From assembly GCA_016191875.1 (NCBI GenBank), contig JACPVG010000005.1, positions 1 through 64,000 on the forward strand: a stretch of 64,000 bases of DNA. The letters are read 5' to 3'. Position numbers and translations under genes: made by a program. This document shows, one piece after another, positions 1-8,423 of the stretch (the first letter of the stretch is position 1; every line of letters begins with the position of its first letter). The notes below the pieces were generated by a model. That model made no database searches. It saw only the letters and a program-made list of their open reading frames with translations, and was not told the DNA's origin. Source of the stretch: Chloroflexota bacterium. Its GTDB lineage: Bacteria; Chloroflexota; Anaerolineae; Anaerolineales; UBA11579.

Positions 1-1
1 C

Positions 2-142
2 GAGATGGTCATGCCGGGCGACAACGTCAACCTGCTGGTCGAGTTGATCATGCCCGTGGCGCTCGAACAGGGCTCCAAATTCGCCATCCGCGAAGGCGGC
101 CTCACCGTCGGCGCCGGCGTCATCACCAAGATATTGGAATAG
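2..142 (+). CDS. tuf: Elongation factor Tu, C-terminal fragment
   Basis: The reading frame entering at the left edge encodes the last 46 residues of EF-Tu: a beta-barrel domain 3 segment with MPGDNV, the FAIREGG motif and the usual ending VGAGVITKI. The protein brings aminoacyl-tRNA to the ribosome as a GTP complex. The 5' part lies outside the window. The rpmG-tRNA-Trp-secE-nusG order that follows is the classical neighbourhood of tuf, which supports the call. Confidence 0.96.
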   Translation, partial: EMVMPGDNVNLLVELIMPVALEQGSKFAIREGGLTVGAGVITKILE

Positions 143-207
143 GTTCACCAGACAAACCAGACGGGGCATCCCGCCCGCAACGCGGGATGCCCCCAGGATA
201 CTGAACA

Positions 208-375
208 ATGAGTGGCAAAAAAGGCAACCGGCCCGTGGTCACGCTCGAATGCACCGAATGCAGAGAGCGCAACTACACGACCGAAAAGAACAAGCGCAAC
301 GACCCCGGGCGCATCGAATTCAAGAAATTCTGCCCGCGCTGCCGCACCCACCGGCTGCACCGCGAGACGAAATAA
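208..375 (+). CDS. rpmG: 50S ribosomal protein L33, zinc-binding form
   Basis: This 55-residue protein has two CxxC pairs (CTEC and CPRC), the zinc-ribbon form of L33, and the family pattern of basic residues with an [11 protein letters not shown] stretch. It sits on the large subunit near the E site. It lies 65 bases after tuf and ahead of tRNA-Trp and secE, the usual arrangement. The start ATG at 208 gives the normal family length. Confidence 0.95.
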   Translation: MSGKKGNRPVVTLECTECRERNYTTEKNKRNDPGRIEFKKFCPRCRTHRLHRETK

Positions 376-379
376 GCGG

Positions 380-414
380 CTGGTGCGTGCAGCCACACGG
401 CCGCACCAGTTTTT
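380..414 (+). terminator. Terminator-like hairpin between rpmG and tRNA-Trp
   Basis: CTGGTGCG (380-387) pairs with CGCACCAG (402-409) and is followed by TTTTT. It begins five bases after the rpmG stop and ends just before the tRNA acceptor stem. It may end the tuf-rpmG message or serve as a processing hairpin. The loop is long (14 bases), so strength is uncertain. Confidence 0.55.
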
Positions 415-419
415 CGTTT

Positions 420-492
420 AGGCGCGTAGCTCAACTGGCAGAGCACCGGTCTCCAAAACCGGGGGTTGCGGGTTCAAGTCCTGCCGCGCCTG
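420..492 (+). tRNA. trnW: tRNA-Trp (CCA anticodon)
   Basis: A full cloverleaf can be drawn: acceptor AGGCGCG/CGCGCCT, D stem GCTC/GAGC, anticodon stem CCGGT/ACCGG with loop CTCCAAA (anticodon CCA at 453-455), T stem GCGGG/CCTGC with loop TTCAAGT, and discriminator G at 492. The 3' CCA is not encoded. It sits between rpmG and secE, a position common for tRNA-Trp in bacteria. Confidence 0.97.
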
Positions 493-563
493 CTGAAACC
501 CAGGGCCACGCCGCGCGAGCGGCGTTTTGGCCGTAAACCGAACTGTGCAACGAGGAGCAAAGC

Positions 564-776
564 GTGGCAAAGAAGAGCGTAGCCCGTAAGGAACCCGGCG
601 CCGTCGGCCGCTTTTACCGCGAAACCACCGGCGAACTGCGCAAAGTGAACTGGCCCACCCGCCAGGAAGCCGTCCGCCTCACCTGGGTGGTCATCCTGGT
701 CATGGTGGTCTTCGCCATCTTCCTGGGCGGGCTGGATTACCTGTTCCTCCAGTTCTTTGCCTGGCTCTTCCGCTAG
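564..776 (+). CDS. secE: Preprotein translocase subunit SecE
   Basis: The 70-residue product has the SecE core: an amphipathic helix ending ELRKVNWPTRQEA followed by one membrane span (about residues 39-60). It clamps SecY in the inner membrane. Length is that of the short single-span form. GAGG lies about nine bases before the ATG. It sits directly upstream of nusG as in most bacteria. Confidence 0.95.
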   Translation: MAKKSVARKEPGAVGRFYRETTGELRKVNWPTRQEAVRLTWVVILVMVVFAIFLGGLDYLFLQFFAWLFR

Positions 777-828
777 GCGGCGGGCGCCCGGCGTGCCGGA
801 GCGCGTCGCTCCGGAAAGGTGAACGTGC

Positions 829-1824
829 ATGTTTTCTGATGATGTAGACCCGATGGCGATGGCCGACCCGGAAGATTCGGCGGAGATGGACGCGCAAGAA
901 GCCCCCGCGCCCACCGCAGCCGATTCCGATTCGCCGCCTGAAACGCCCTCCCCGCAAGGCGCAGAGAGCGCCGCGCCTGAGATTCAGGCCGAAGACCAGC
1001 CCGCTGACACCCCGTCGGGCGAAGCCGCGCCCAGCGAGCCGGAGCCGGCCGAGCAGCCTGCCGGAGGCGCCGCGCCCGAGATGGAACCTGAGCCGGTCGA
1101 ATCCATGCTGGCCGAAGAAGAAACCGCCGAGCCGGAACCCATTGAGGAACCTGCAGAAGATGAGCCGCTTGAGTCCATACTGACTGAAGAAGCCGAAGAG
1201 CAGGAACCCATCGGTGAACCCGTGAAAGCCGCCGCGCCCGAAATGGAACCGGAGCCCGACGAGCCGGTTGTGTCCGTGATGACCGCCGAAGAGGTCGACG
1301 ACGGCCGCCACTGGTACGTGGTGCATTGCTATTCCGGCTACGAAAACAAGGTGCGCCACAACCTGGAACAGCGCATCGAATCGATGAACATGAAAGACTT
1401 CATCTTCGATGTGGTTGTGCCCACCGAAGAAGAGATCGAGGTCAAGGAAGGCAAGCGCCGCACCATCGAACGCCGTGTCTTCCCCGGCTACATCCTGGTC
1501 AACATGATCATGAACGAAGAATCCTGGTACGTCGTGCGCAATACCCCCGGCGTCACCAGTTTCGTGGGCATGGGCAACGACCCCACCCCTCTGCGCCCGG
1601 AGGAAGTCTCGCAGATCATCAAACGCATGGAGGCCGATGCCCCGCGCGTCAAGGTCACTTTCAAGCAGGGCGAGCGCGTCCGCATCGTGGATGGTCCCTT
1701 CAACGACTTCCGCGGCACGGTGGACGAGATCGATATGGAGCGCGCCAAGGTGCGCGTCATGGTCAATTTCTTCGGCCGCGAAACGCCGGTCGAACTGGAT
1801 TTCCTCCAGGTGGAGAAGGCCTGA
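829..1824 (+). CDS. nusG: Transcription antitermination factor NusG with long acidic N-terminal extension
   Basis: Residues 160-331 form a complete NusG: NGN domain starting RHWYVVHCYSGYE, the FPGYILV strand, then a KOW domain (GERVRIVDGPFNDFRG). NusG binds RNA polymerase and Rho or the ribosome. The first 159 residues are an added low-complexity stretch rich in Glu, Pro and Ala with a repeated PEMEPEP motif, predicted disordered. The start at 829 has GGAAAGG nearby, whereas the only other late ATG (1279) lacks a Shine-Dalgarno, so the extension is probably translated. Typical NusG is about 180 residues. Confidence 0.95.
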   Translation: MFSDDVDPMAMADPEDSAEMDAQEAPAPTAADSDSPPETPSPQGAESAAPEIQAEDQPADTPSGEAAPSEPEPAEQPAGGAAPEMEPEPVESMLAEEETAEPEPIEEPAEDEPLESILTEEAEEQEPIGEPVKAAAPEMEPEPDEPVVSVMTAEEVDDGRHWYVVHCYSGYENKVRHNLEQRIESMNMKDFIFDVVVPTEEEIEVKEGKRRTIERRVFPGYILVNMIMNEESWYVVRNTPGVTSFVGMGNDPTPLRPEEVSQIIKRMEADAPRVKVTFKQGERVRIVDGPFNDFRGTVDEIDMERAKVRVMVNFFGRETPVELDFLQVEKA

Positions 1825-1837
1825 GCGCCCCTCCGCT

Positions 1838-1858
1838 GGAGTCGAGGCTTTAGCCGAG
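1838..1858 (+). repeat. Dispersed palindromic repeat, family A
   Basis: A 21-base copy of GGAGTCGA / GGCTTTAGCCGAG in the nusG-rplK gap. Related copies lie at 4509-4529 (inverted), 8576-8596 and 8610-8630 (inverted). The repeat contains the short palindrome GGCTTTAGCC. No coding role is seen. Confidence 0.6.
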
Positions 1859-1968
1859 ACAAGAACGAACGCGAACAAGTGGGAGGGAGGGCAAGGATGC
1901 GCAGCATCCCGTCCGTCCCGCCAGCGGCTCACGGATGTGAGACCGTCCACCACTTCAGGAGAGCAGAT

Positions 1969-2394
1969 ATGGCAAAGAAAGTCACCGCAGTTGTAACCTT
2001 GCAGATCGAAGCCGGCAAGGCCACCCCGGCCCCGCCCATCGGCCCGGCGCTCGCCAGCCATGGCGTCAACATCATGGCCTTCACCAAGGATTACAACGCC
2101 CGCACCAGCAACCGCATGGGCGAGATCATCCCGGCCGAGATCACCGTCTTTTCGGATGGCTCCTTCACCTTCGTGCTGAAGAGCTCCCCGGCCGCGGTGT
2201 TGCTGCGCAAGGCCGCCGGGATCGAGAAGGGTTCCGGCGAACCCAACAAGGTCAAGGTTGGCAAGGTTACCCGCGCCCAGGTGCGCGCGATCGCCGAAGC
2301 CAAGATGAAAGACCTGAACGCCATCAACATCGAAGGCGCCATGCGCCAGATCGAAGGCACCGCCCGCAACATGGGCATCGAGATCGAAGACTAG
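1969..2394 (+). CDS. rplK: 50S ribosomal protein L11
   Basis: The 141-residue product starts [20 protein letters not shown] and contains the proline-rich [17 protein letters not shown] segment of the L11 N-terminal domain. L11 forms the GTPase-associated centre with 23S rRNA and is needed for stringent-response sensing. The ATG at 1969 follows AGGAG (1957-1961). An upstream in-frame ATG at 1879 would add unrelated sequence and is not used. Confidence 0.97.
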   Translation: MAKKVTAVVTLQIEAGKATPAPPIGPALASHGVNIMAFTKDYNARTSNRMGEIIPAEITVFSDGSFTFVLKSSPAAVLLRKAAGIEKGSGEPNKVKVGKVTRAQVRAIAEAKMKDLNAINIEGAMRQIEGTARNMGIEIED

Positions 2395-2491
2395 ACTGAC
2401 GATGGTGGGAGGGCGTTGGGCGTTGCCGCGCAACCCCAACCGCGCCCGCCCGCGTCGCCCGGAAAGCGGCGCCCACCACCAAGGAGCTACC

Positions 2492-3211
2492 ATGGCTACA
2501 CACGGAAAGAAATACCGCGCCGCCGCCGCCAAACTGGACCCGGACCGGCTCTACACCCCGGCGGAGGCTGTCGCACTGGCGAAAGAATGCGCCAGCGCCA
2601 AGTTCGACGAGACGGTCGAAATGCACATCGTCCTGGGTGTTGACCCGCGCCAGGCCGACCAGCAGGTGCGCGACACCGTCGCCCTGCCGCATGGCCTGGG
2701 CAAGGCTGTGCGGGTGCTGGTGTTCGCGCAGGGCGACGGCGCCCGCCTGGCACGCGAAGCCGGCGCGGATGTCGTCGCCGACGACGATGAGATGATTAAC
2801 AAGATCGCCGGCGGCTTCACCGATTTTGACATCGCCATCGCCACCCCGGATATGATGGGCAAGGCCGGCCGCCTCGGCCGCGTCCTCGGCCCGCGCGGCC
2901 TGATGCCCAACCCCAAGGCCGGCACCGTGGTGCAGGAAGAGGACCTGCCGCGCGCCATCAACGAGTTCAAATCCGGCCGGGTGGAATTCCGCGTCGATAA
3001 GACCTCCAACCTGCATGTCGCCATCGGCAAGGCCTCGTTCGAAGCCCAGATGCTGAACGAAAACCTGGCCGCCCTGATGAACGCCGTCAAGCGCGCCCGG
3101 CCAGCCGGCGCTAAAGGCACCTACATCAAGAAGGTCGTCATCACCACCACCATGGGCCCGGGCATCAAGATCGACCCCAACCTGGCCCAGGGGCTGGACG
3201 CAACCGACTGA
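2492..3211 (+). CDS. rplA: 50S ribosomal protein L1
   Basis: The 239-residue product shows the L1 signature region [20 protein letters not shown] and the N-terminal GKKYR and [12 protein letters not shown] segments. L1 forms the mobile L1 stalk and often represses its own operon by binding mRNA. AAGGAG (2481-2486) precedes the ATG. The 97-base gap from rplK contains no other gene. Confidence 0.97.
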   Translation: MATHGKKYRAAAAKLDPDRLYTPAEAVALAKECASAKFDETVEMHIVLGVDPRQADQQVRDTVALPHGLGKAVRVLVFAQGDGARLAREAGADVVADDDEMINKIAGGFTDFDIAIATPDMMGKAGRLGRVLGPRGLMPNPKAGTVVQEEDLPRAINEFKSGRVEFRVDKTSNLHVAIGKASFEAQMLNENLAALMNAVKRARPAGAKGTYIKKVVITTTMGPGIKIDPNLAQGLDATD

Positions 3212-3219
3212 ATTTCGGG

Positions 3220-3409
3220 TATAATCCGGGCCGTCAAGCCCGGCTTGACCCCCAGAGGAAACTCTGGGAGCCTTCGCCAAAGACAGCAGGCGGCGCTCAG
3301 CGCCTTAATCCCCTGCCGAGGTGGAGACCAAGCAGAACGGCAACTCGCGCCGCACGCGCGTGCCTGAAAGCGAAGTCTTTGCCTCACCGGAGGCAAAGAC
3401 TTTTACTTT
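3220..3409 (+). promoter_or_regulatory. L10 leader with internal promoter
   Basis: TATAAT at 3220-3225 is followed by a 200-base leader. It contains the conserved L10-leader core: AGACAGCAGG (3280-3289) pairing with CCTGCCGAGG (3312-3321) around the kink-turn and TTAATCC. In this Rfam-known family, excess L10 or L10-L12 complex binds the leader and shuts down rplJL expression. Identification is by pattern recall; a covariance-model search (RF00557) would settle it. Confidence 0.85.
3373..3409 (+). terminator. Attenuator hairpin of the L10 leader
   Basis: AAGTCTTTGCCTC (3373-3385) pairs perfectly with GAGGCAAAGACTT (3390-3402), loop ACCG, followed by TTTACTTTT. It lies at the end of the L10 leader, 22 bases before rplJ, so it is well placed to terminate transcription when L10 is in excess. 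Confidence 0.8.
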
Positions 3410-3430
3410 TCAGGAAAGGAGGTAAAGCCG

Positions 3431-3967
3431 TTGGCCCTTACCAAGGAACGCAAAGAGGAAGTCGTTGCGCAATACCAGGCCTGGGCGGAACGCGCCGAGG
3501 CGGTGGTCTTCACTGAATACACCGGCCTTAGCATGCTCCAGATCGACAAATTGCGCGGCGCCATCCGCGAGGCAGGCGGCGAACTGCACGTGGTCAAGAA
3601 CACGCTCGCCAAGCGCGCCTTTGAAGCCGCCGGGATGCAAACCCCGGAGACCCTGTTCACCGGCAGCAGCGCCATCGGGCTCGCCTTCAGCGACCCGCCG
3701 GCCGTCGCCAAAGCCATCGCCGACGCCGCCAAAGACAGCGAGTTCATCAAGATCAAGGGCGGTTTTCTCAACGGGCAGCTGCTGTCCGCCGAGGACATGC
3801 AAGCCCTGGCCGAACTGCCGCCGCTGCCTGTGGTGCGCGCCCAGCTGCTGGCCGTCATCAACACGCCGGCCACCCAACTGGCCCGCCTGCTCAATGAGCC
3901 TGGCCGCCAGGTGGCGCAGGTGCTCAAAGCCTACGCCGATCAGGGCGGCGCAGCCGCGGCGGCCTGA
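3431..3967 (+). CDS. rplJ: 50S ribosomal protein L10
   Basis: The 178-residue product has the L10 N-terminal domain (ALTKERKEEVVAQ, VFTEYTGLSMLQIDKLR, VVKNTLAKRA) and an alpha-helical C-terminal tail that anchors L7/L12 dimers. It starts with TTG, preceded by a very strong AAAGGAGG (3415-3422). A rare start codon with a strong Shine-Dalgarno fits the tight translational control of this gene by the L10 leader. Confidence 0.95.
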   Translation: MALTKERKEEVVAQYQAWAERAEAVVFTEYTGLSMLQIDKLRGAIREAGGELHVVKNTLAKRAFEAAGMQTPETLFTGSSAIGLAFSDPPAVAKAIADAAKDSEFIKIKGGFLNGQLLSAEDMQALAELPPLPVVRAQLLAVINTPATQLARLLNEPGRQVAQVLKAYADQGGAAAAA

Positions 3968-4027
3968 TCCGCTGGCTGCGACCACCCGCCTGACACACAA
4001 CACATACCGAATCAAGGAGTAGTAAAA

Positions 4028-4405
4028 ATGGCTGACCTCGAAAAACTGGTTGAACAACTCGGCAAGCTCACCGTGGTGGAAGCGGCCGAACTGGTGAAGA
4101 AACTGGAAGAAGCCTGGGGCGTTTCCGCTGCCGCCCCGGTGGCCATGGCCGCCATGGCCGGCCCCGGCGCCGCGGCCGAAGCGGTTGAAGAGAAGACTGA
4201 ATTTGACGTGGTCCTCAAGGATGCTGGTCCCAAGAAGATCGAAGTCATCAAGGTTATCCGCCAGCTCACCAACCTGGGTCTCAAAGAGGCCAAGGATATG
4301 GCCGAAGCGGCCGGCTCCAAAGTCCTGGAAGCCGTCGGCAAAGATGCCGCCGAAGAGGCCAAGAAAAAACTGGAAGAAGCCGGCGCGGTCATCGCCCTGG
4401 CGTAA
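4028..4405 (+). CDS. rplL: 50S ribosomal protein L7/L12
   Basis: The 125-residue protein has the N-terminal dimerisation helices ([25 protein letters not shown]), an Ala/Gly-rich hinge, and the C-terminal factor-binding domain ([26 protein letters not shown]). It forms the ribosomal stalk with L10. AAGGAG precedes the ATG, and it is followed by a strong terminator that closes the cluster. Confidence 0.97.
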   Translation: MADLEKLVEQLGKLTVVEAAELVKKLEEAWGVSAAAPVAMAAMAGPGAAAEAVEEKTEFDVVLKDAGPKKIEVIKVIRQLTNLGLKEAKDMAEAAGSKVLEAVGKDAAEEAKKKLEEAGAVIALA

Positions 4406-4423
4406 CAGCGACCAGCCTGAACA

Positions 4424-4453
4424 AAAGAGAGGTTCCAGTGGAACCTCTCTTTT
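4424..4453 (+). terminator. Intrinsic terminator after rplL
   Basis: AAAAGAGAGGTTCCA (4424-4438) pairs with TGGAACCTCTCTTTT, with a tight loop and a run of seven T. A classical Rho-independent terminator ending the ribosomal-protein operon. Confidence 0.92.
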
Positions 4454-4474
4454 TTTGCCCGCCCGCCTGGAGAA

Positions 4475-4557
4475 GTGTCTAAGATTTAGACCCAAATCTT
4501 CCCAGAATCTCCGCTAAAGCGTCGACTCCAAAAACCGGGGGTTTCGTTTTTAGACAC
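4475..4557. repeat. Nested inverted-repeat element
   Basis: GTGTCTAA (4475-4482) and TTAGACAC (4550-4557) are inverted ends. Inside lies an inverted copy of repeat family A (4509-4529). The stretch between the rplL terminator and the response regulator is otherwise empty, so this looks like a small non-coding palindromic element. Confidence 0.5.
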
Positions 4558-4655
4558 CCCGCGTCCGGAACACGTGGTCAGGCCGCCCGGAAAAGTGTTT
4601 TAATAGGGTATGCTCCCGCATCACCTCACGCCATTGGCCTGAAAGGACCTGATCT

Positions 4656-5333
4656 ATGAACTCTCGGGTGCTTATCATCGAAGATGACGAGGCCATCGTC
4701 AATTTCCTGCGGCGCAGCCTGCTCTTTGAGGGGTACACGGTGGATGCCGCCAAGGACGGCCAGGGCGGACTGCTGCTGGCGCACGACAACGCGCCGGATG
4801 TGGTCGTGCTGGACTGGATGCTGCCCGGCATGGATGGGCTGGAAGTCTGCCGCCGGTTGCGCGCCAGCGGCGGCGCGCCGATCCTGATGCTCACCGCCCG
4901 CGACACGGTCAGCGACCGCGTCCAGGGCCTGGATGCCGGCGCCGACGACTACATGGTCAAGCCCTTCAACCTGGACGAACTCCTGGCGCGCATCCGCGCC
5001 CTGCTGCGGCGCACCCAGCCCATTCGCCCGACCGTCTACGAATTCCTCGACCTCACCCTGGATACCGGCACGCGCCAGGCCACGCGCGGCAAACGCACGG
5101 TTGACCTGACCGCCAAGGAATATGAGCTGCTGGAGCTCTTCATGCGTCACCCGCGCCAGGTGCTGACCCGCGAGATCATCTACGACAACGTGTGGGGCTA
5201 CGACTTCGGCGGCGACAGCAATATCATCGAAGTGTACGTGCGCTACCTGCGCCAGAAACTGGAAGCCGGAAAGGCCAGCCGCCTGATTCACACCGTGCGC
5301 GGCATGGGTTACGTTCTGCGCGAGACCGAATAA
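4656..5333 (+). CDS. OmpR/PhoB-family response regulator
   Basis: The 225-residue protein has a receiver domain (acidic pocket E9-D10-D11, phospho-acceptor D53 in [12 protein letters not shown], switch Lys in YMVKPF) and a C-terminal winged-helix DNA-binding domain ([23 protein letters not shown]). It is activated by phosphorylation and acts as a transcription factor. Its stop codon overlaps the start of the adjacent histidine kinase, so the two are translationally coupled. The signal sensed is not apparent from the sequence. Confidence 0.95.
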   Translation: MNSRVLIIEDDEAIVNFLRRSLLFEGYTVDAAKDGQGGLLLAHDNAPDVVVLDWMLPGMDGLEVCRRLRASGGAPILMLTARDTVSDRVQGLDAGADDYMVKPFNLDELLARIRALLRRTQPIRPTVYEFLDLTLDTGTRQATRGKRTVDLTAKEYELLELFMRHPRQVLTREIIYDNVWGYDFGGDSNIIEVYVRYLRQKLEAGKASRLIHTVRGMGYVLRETE

Positions 5334-6772
5334 TGTCGCTACGGGCGCGCCTCACGCTCTTCACCGCCCTCTTCCTGGGCATCATGCTGCTGCTGTTCGG
5401 CACGGCGGTGTACGCACGCGTGAACTCTGTACTGCTGGGTGGCGTGGACAGCCTGCTGAGCAACGCCGCGGATGCCGCCGCCCGCAGCCTGGCGCTTACC
5501 CCGCAGGGGACTTACACCCTCACCAGCCGTACACCCCTGACGGAAGGCGCGGTCGTCCAGCTCTGGGATCTGGAAGGCAACCCGATTCGCATCCTGGAGA
5601 GCCTTCAGCGCCAATCCGTGCCGCGGCAGCCTTACACATCCGAGGCCCTCGCCGCCGAGACCGCCCGGCTGGAGAGCATCCGGCCCTCGTTTGGCGGGCA
5701 TTTCCGCGTACTCACTGTGCCCATCTTCGGGCAGGAGGGCCGTCTGGCTACAATGCAGGTTGCTGTCGATTTGAGCGGCCAGGACATCGTCCTGCGCAAT
5801 CTGCTGCAATCGCTGGTGCTCACCGGCATCGTCGCCCTGGCGTTTGGCGCCGGCGGCGCGTGGCTCATCACCCGCAACCTTCTGGAGCCGCTGTTCTCCC
5901 TCACCCAGACGGCCATGAGCATCACCCGCGCCGATGACCTCTCTCTGCGAATCGCCCAGAAACACTCCTCCGATGACGAGGTCGGCCGCCTGGTGCAGGC
6001 TTTCAACACCACTCTGGTGCGCCTGGAGGAGCTCTTTAACCTCCAGCGCCGCTTCGTGGCTGATGTGAGCCACGAACTGCGCACGCCGTTGACGGTGATG
6101 AAAGGCAACGCCGGCCTGATGCGCAAAATGGGGCACATGGATGAAGAATCCCTTACCGGAATCGAGACCGAGATCGACCGCATGACCCACATGGTCGATG
6201 ACTTGCTGCTGCTGGCCCAGGCCGAAGCCGGGCGCCTGCCGCTGGATTACCGGCTGGTGGAACTCGATACGCTCCTGCTGGAAGTCTTCCAGCAGGCCAA
6301 TATCCTGGCGGGCGGAGCCAAACACCTGGTGGTGGAAGAGATCGACCAGGTGCAGGTGTGCGGCGACCGCAGCCGCCTCAAACAGGTCTTTCTTAATCTG
6401 CTCAGTAACGCCATCAAATACACGGAACCCGGCGCCAACATCCGTCTGCGCCTCACCCAGCATCAGGGCCAGGCATTTGTGGCCGTCATCGACGACGGTC
6501 CCGGCATCCCGGAGGAAGACCTGGCCCACATCTTTGAGCGCTTCTACCGCGCCGAAAAGGCTCGCTCGCGTTCCGATGACGGGTCGGGGTTTGGATTGGG
6601 TCTGAGCATCGCCTATTGGATTGTGCAGAATCATGGCGGCCGCATTACGGTGCGTTCACAGGAGGGCGGCGGGAGCACGTTCATCGTCAATCTGCCTCTG
6701 GCGAGCGGCGATTGCCAGCCGCCGCTCCGCATTCCCCCCCAACCCGAACGATTCGCCGAACCTTTGCCGTAA
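5333..6772 (+). CDS. Membrane sensor histidine kinase
   Basis: The 479-residue kinase begins at the ATG in TAATG overlapping the regulator stop. It has two membrane spans (about residues 10-30 and 157-180) flanking a 125-residue extracytoplasmic sensor domain, then HAMP (180-235), a HisKA dimer with phospho-acceptor H247 (FVADVSHELRTPL), and an HATPase_c with N box (NLLSNAIKYT), G1 (DDGPGIP) and G2 (GFGLGLSI) motifs. It phosphorylates the response regulator upstream. The C-terminal tail is a short Pro-rich extension. Confidence 0.95.
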   Translation: MSLRARLTLFTALFLGIMLLLFGTAVYARVNSVLLGGVDSLLSNAADAAARSLALTPQGTYTLTSRTPLTEGAVVQLWDLEGNPIRILESLQRQSVPRQPYTSEALAAETARLESIRPSFGGHFRVLTVPIFGQEGRLATMQVAVDLSGQDIVLRNLLQSLVLTGIVALAFGAGGAWLITRNLLEPLFSLTQTAMSITRADDLSLRIAQKHSSDDEVGRLVQAFNTTLVRLEELFNLQRRFVADVSHELRTPLTVMKGNAGLMRKMGHMDEESLTGIETEIDRMTHMVDDLLLLAQAEAGRLPLDYRLVELDTLLLEVFQQANILAGGAKHLVVEEIDQVQVCGDRSRLKQVFLNLLSNAIKYTEPGANIRLRLTQHQGQAFVAVIDDGPGIPEEDLAHIFERFYRAEKARSRSDDGSGFGLGLSIAYWIVQNHGGRITVRSQEGGGSTFIVNLPLASGDCQPPLRIPPQPERFAEPLP

Positions 6773-6778
6773 CTTCTC

Positions 6779-7573
6779 TCAAGGATCCAGCCCAAGGCGC
6801 TCCGCCGCCTGAGCGCACAGGCTCGCGCCGCCCGCATTCAACCATTCTTCCAACGTTGGGCTTGCTTTCACCCCATCGCTGGCCTCTTGGTAGATTCCTG
6901 AACCCCAATACGCATAGCGCACGGTCTCAGCCGGCCAGGTGTATTCCGCCCGGCTGGCGGTGCGAATGCCGCCGTTGTAACCCGCCAGCGCCAGCCGCGT
7001 GGTCAGGTGTGTCTCCAGCGACTCATGCAAGTAAGCCAGACCACGCAGGGCATTCGTGGCCGGATCATAGGGCTGCTCGCCGGCCGCGAAATGATACGGC
7101 ATCACCTGGAACAGACCCATTGCGCCGGAACGCGAACGCGCCAGCGGGTCACCGCACGATTCGATCTGCATCACCGTCGCCGCCAGGTTCGGGTCAAGGC
7201 CCCATTCGGCCGCCCACTCCAGAATGCGCGCCTCCCAGTACAGCACTTCGCGGGTGAAAGCCCGCGACAACCGCCCACGGCCAGGGGTCTCTTCAGGCGC
7301 ATCGGTTTCGGTTGGCGGCCCGGTTTCCGGGGCCAGCGTCTCCACAGCGGGGTCTTCTTGCTGTGCTTCGGCGCGCCGTTCCATTTCCTGGCGCAGCATC
7401 ATCGGGCTGGTAGTCTGGCCGGTCAGCGCGATCGTGAACAGACACGACAACGCCGCCGCCGCGACCGGGATGAACGCCAGCGTAGAAAAAGCGCCCCCAC
7501 CGTCGGAGGTGGAGGCGCTTCTGCGGCGGGCGTACGGTCGTCTGGATGTTCGTTGGGTTGCAGACCGGCTCAT
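6779..7573 (-). CDS. Lytic transglycosylase (SLT-type) with membrane anchor
   Basis: The 264-residue product has a basic N-terminal tail, one membrane span (about residues 32-52), an acidic linker, and an SLT domain: MQIESCGDP (catalytic Glu), SGAMGLFQVMPYHF and LALAGYNGG. Such enzymes cleave peptidoglycan glycan strands. The gene begins 24 bases after a membrane-protein gene and shares its promoter at 8395-8423. It could remodel the wall during growth or be part of a secretion or lysis module; the context does not decide. Confidence 0.88.
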   Translation of the reverse strand: MSRSATQRTSRRPYARRRSASTSDGGGAFSTLAFIPVAAAALSCLFTIALTGQTTSPMMLRQEMERRAEAQQEDPAVETLAPETGPPTETDAPEETPGRGRLSRAFTREVLYWEARILEWAAEWGLDPNLAATVMQIESCGDPLARSRSGAMGLFQVMPYHFAAGEQPYDPATNALRGLAYLHESLETHLTTRLALAGYNGGIRTASRAEYTWPAETVRYAYWGSGIYQEASDGVKASPTLEEWLNAGGASLCAQAAERLGLDP

Positions 7574-7597
7574 CCGCTTTCCTTTTGGCGGGACAGG

Positions 7598-8317
7598 TTA
7601 GCCCATCGGGTCGCCATAATTCGTAGAGTTGCCCTGGCCGGAAGAGCGCCCGCGGGCGTTCACCGGGTGGTAGGTCGGTTCCGGGCGCTTGGGCACCGGG
7701 CGGAAGCTGGCCTGGGTGGCCGGCCGGCCGGCCGGCGCGGGGCGGCTGTAGCCGGTGCGGGCCGGCCGCTGCGAGGCGGTCCGGCGTGGCGCACTGCCGT
7801 AGCGGGCGCTGCGAGTGTGGTCCTGGCTGAAAAGGCGCTCCCCGGCTACCGAGAACGTTCCGATGATCAGGACCCGGATGAGCCAGACCATAAGCGCCAC
7901 AAAGATGGGGACAGCCTTTATCAGCGTCTCGCGGGCGATGATGGCGCTGCCGAGCGTGTCGTGGGAGATGATGGCGATGGAGACGCCCCACCAAGTGAGC
8001 ATGGCGTTCATCGTCGCCGCCAGCAGCCACGCCCCGAACAGGTACCAGACTTCCAGCGGTTCTTCATTGCCCTGTTCCGGCGTGAACAGCCGGGCGATGC
8101 CGGCGAAGTCGATGCCGCAGAAGGCGATTGCCAGGATGGTCGCCCAGCGGACGCCAAGGAAGCGCAGGTCGCCCAGCAGGTCGGTCATGGCGAAGTCGGT
8201 GGTGCTGTAGTTGAAGACCTCAAAGGCAAACAGCGCCGCGATGATCAACAGGCCCCACACCAGCCCGCGGGTGGGGCGTCGGCCCTGAATCATCTGGATA
8301 AAACTGTTGCGTGCCAT
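7598..8317 (-). CDS. Multi-span membrane protein of unknown function
   Basis: The 239-residue product starts MARNSFIQMIQG behind AAAGGAGGT. This is preferred over an ATG seven codons upstream that lacks a ribosome site. It has about four membrane spans (GLVWGLLIIAALFAF, WATILAIAFCGIDFAG, LFGAWLLAATMNAML, IFVALMVWLIRVLIIG) and a long Arg/Pro/Ser-rich, probably cytoplasmic, tail. I recognise no family. It is first in an operon with a lytic transglycosylase and sits behind a promoter with LexA-like boxes, which suggests a damage-induced envelope function. Confidence 0.75.
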   Translation of the reverse strand: MARNSFIQMIQGRRPTRGLVWGLLIIAALFAFEVFNYSTTDFAMTDLLGDLRFLGVRWATILAIAFCGIDFAGIARLFTPEQGNEEPLEVWYLFGAWLLAATMNAMLTWWGVSIAIISHDTLGSAIIARETLIKAVPIFVALMVWLIRVLIIGTFSVAGERLFSQDHTRSARYGSAPRRTASQRPARTGYSRPAPAGRPATQASFRPVPKRPEPTYHPVNARGRSSGQGNSTNYGDPMG

Positions 8318-8368
8318 GTGGACCTCCTTTAGTCCCATTTGATGCGGTTACTACTCCGAGCATGTGTT

Positions 8369-8423
8369 AGAACACATGTTCTTTGGCTGACCTGAGTATA
8401 GAACAAACGTCCTATGCTGTCAA
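8369..8423 (-). promoter_or_regulatory. Near-consensus promoter with two LexA-like (GAAC-N4-GTTC) boxes
   Basis: On the minus strand TTGACA (8418-8423) and TATACT (8395-8400) are separated by exactly 17 bases. AGAAC-ACAT-GTTCT (8369-8382), a perfect match to the Gram-positive/Dehalococcoides LexA box, lies just downstream of the -10. A one-mismatch copy, GAAC-AAAC-GTCC (8401-8412), lies in the spacer. Box centres are 31 bases apart, about three helical turns. The layout is that of a strong promoter under repression. Confidence 0.78.

Noticed and set aside
700-2532. 610-codon minus-strand open frame opposite secE-nusG-rplK
   Set aside because: It is the antisense shadow of clear ribosomal and nusG genes in GC-rich DNA; its sequence is low-complexity with no domain or ribosome site. 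The same holds for the long frames at 21876-24692 and 57464-59002 on the minus strand.
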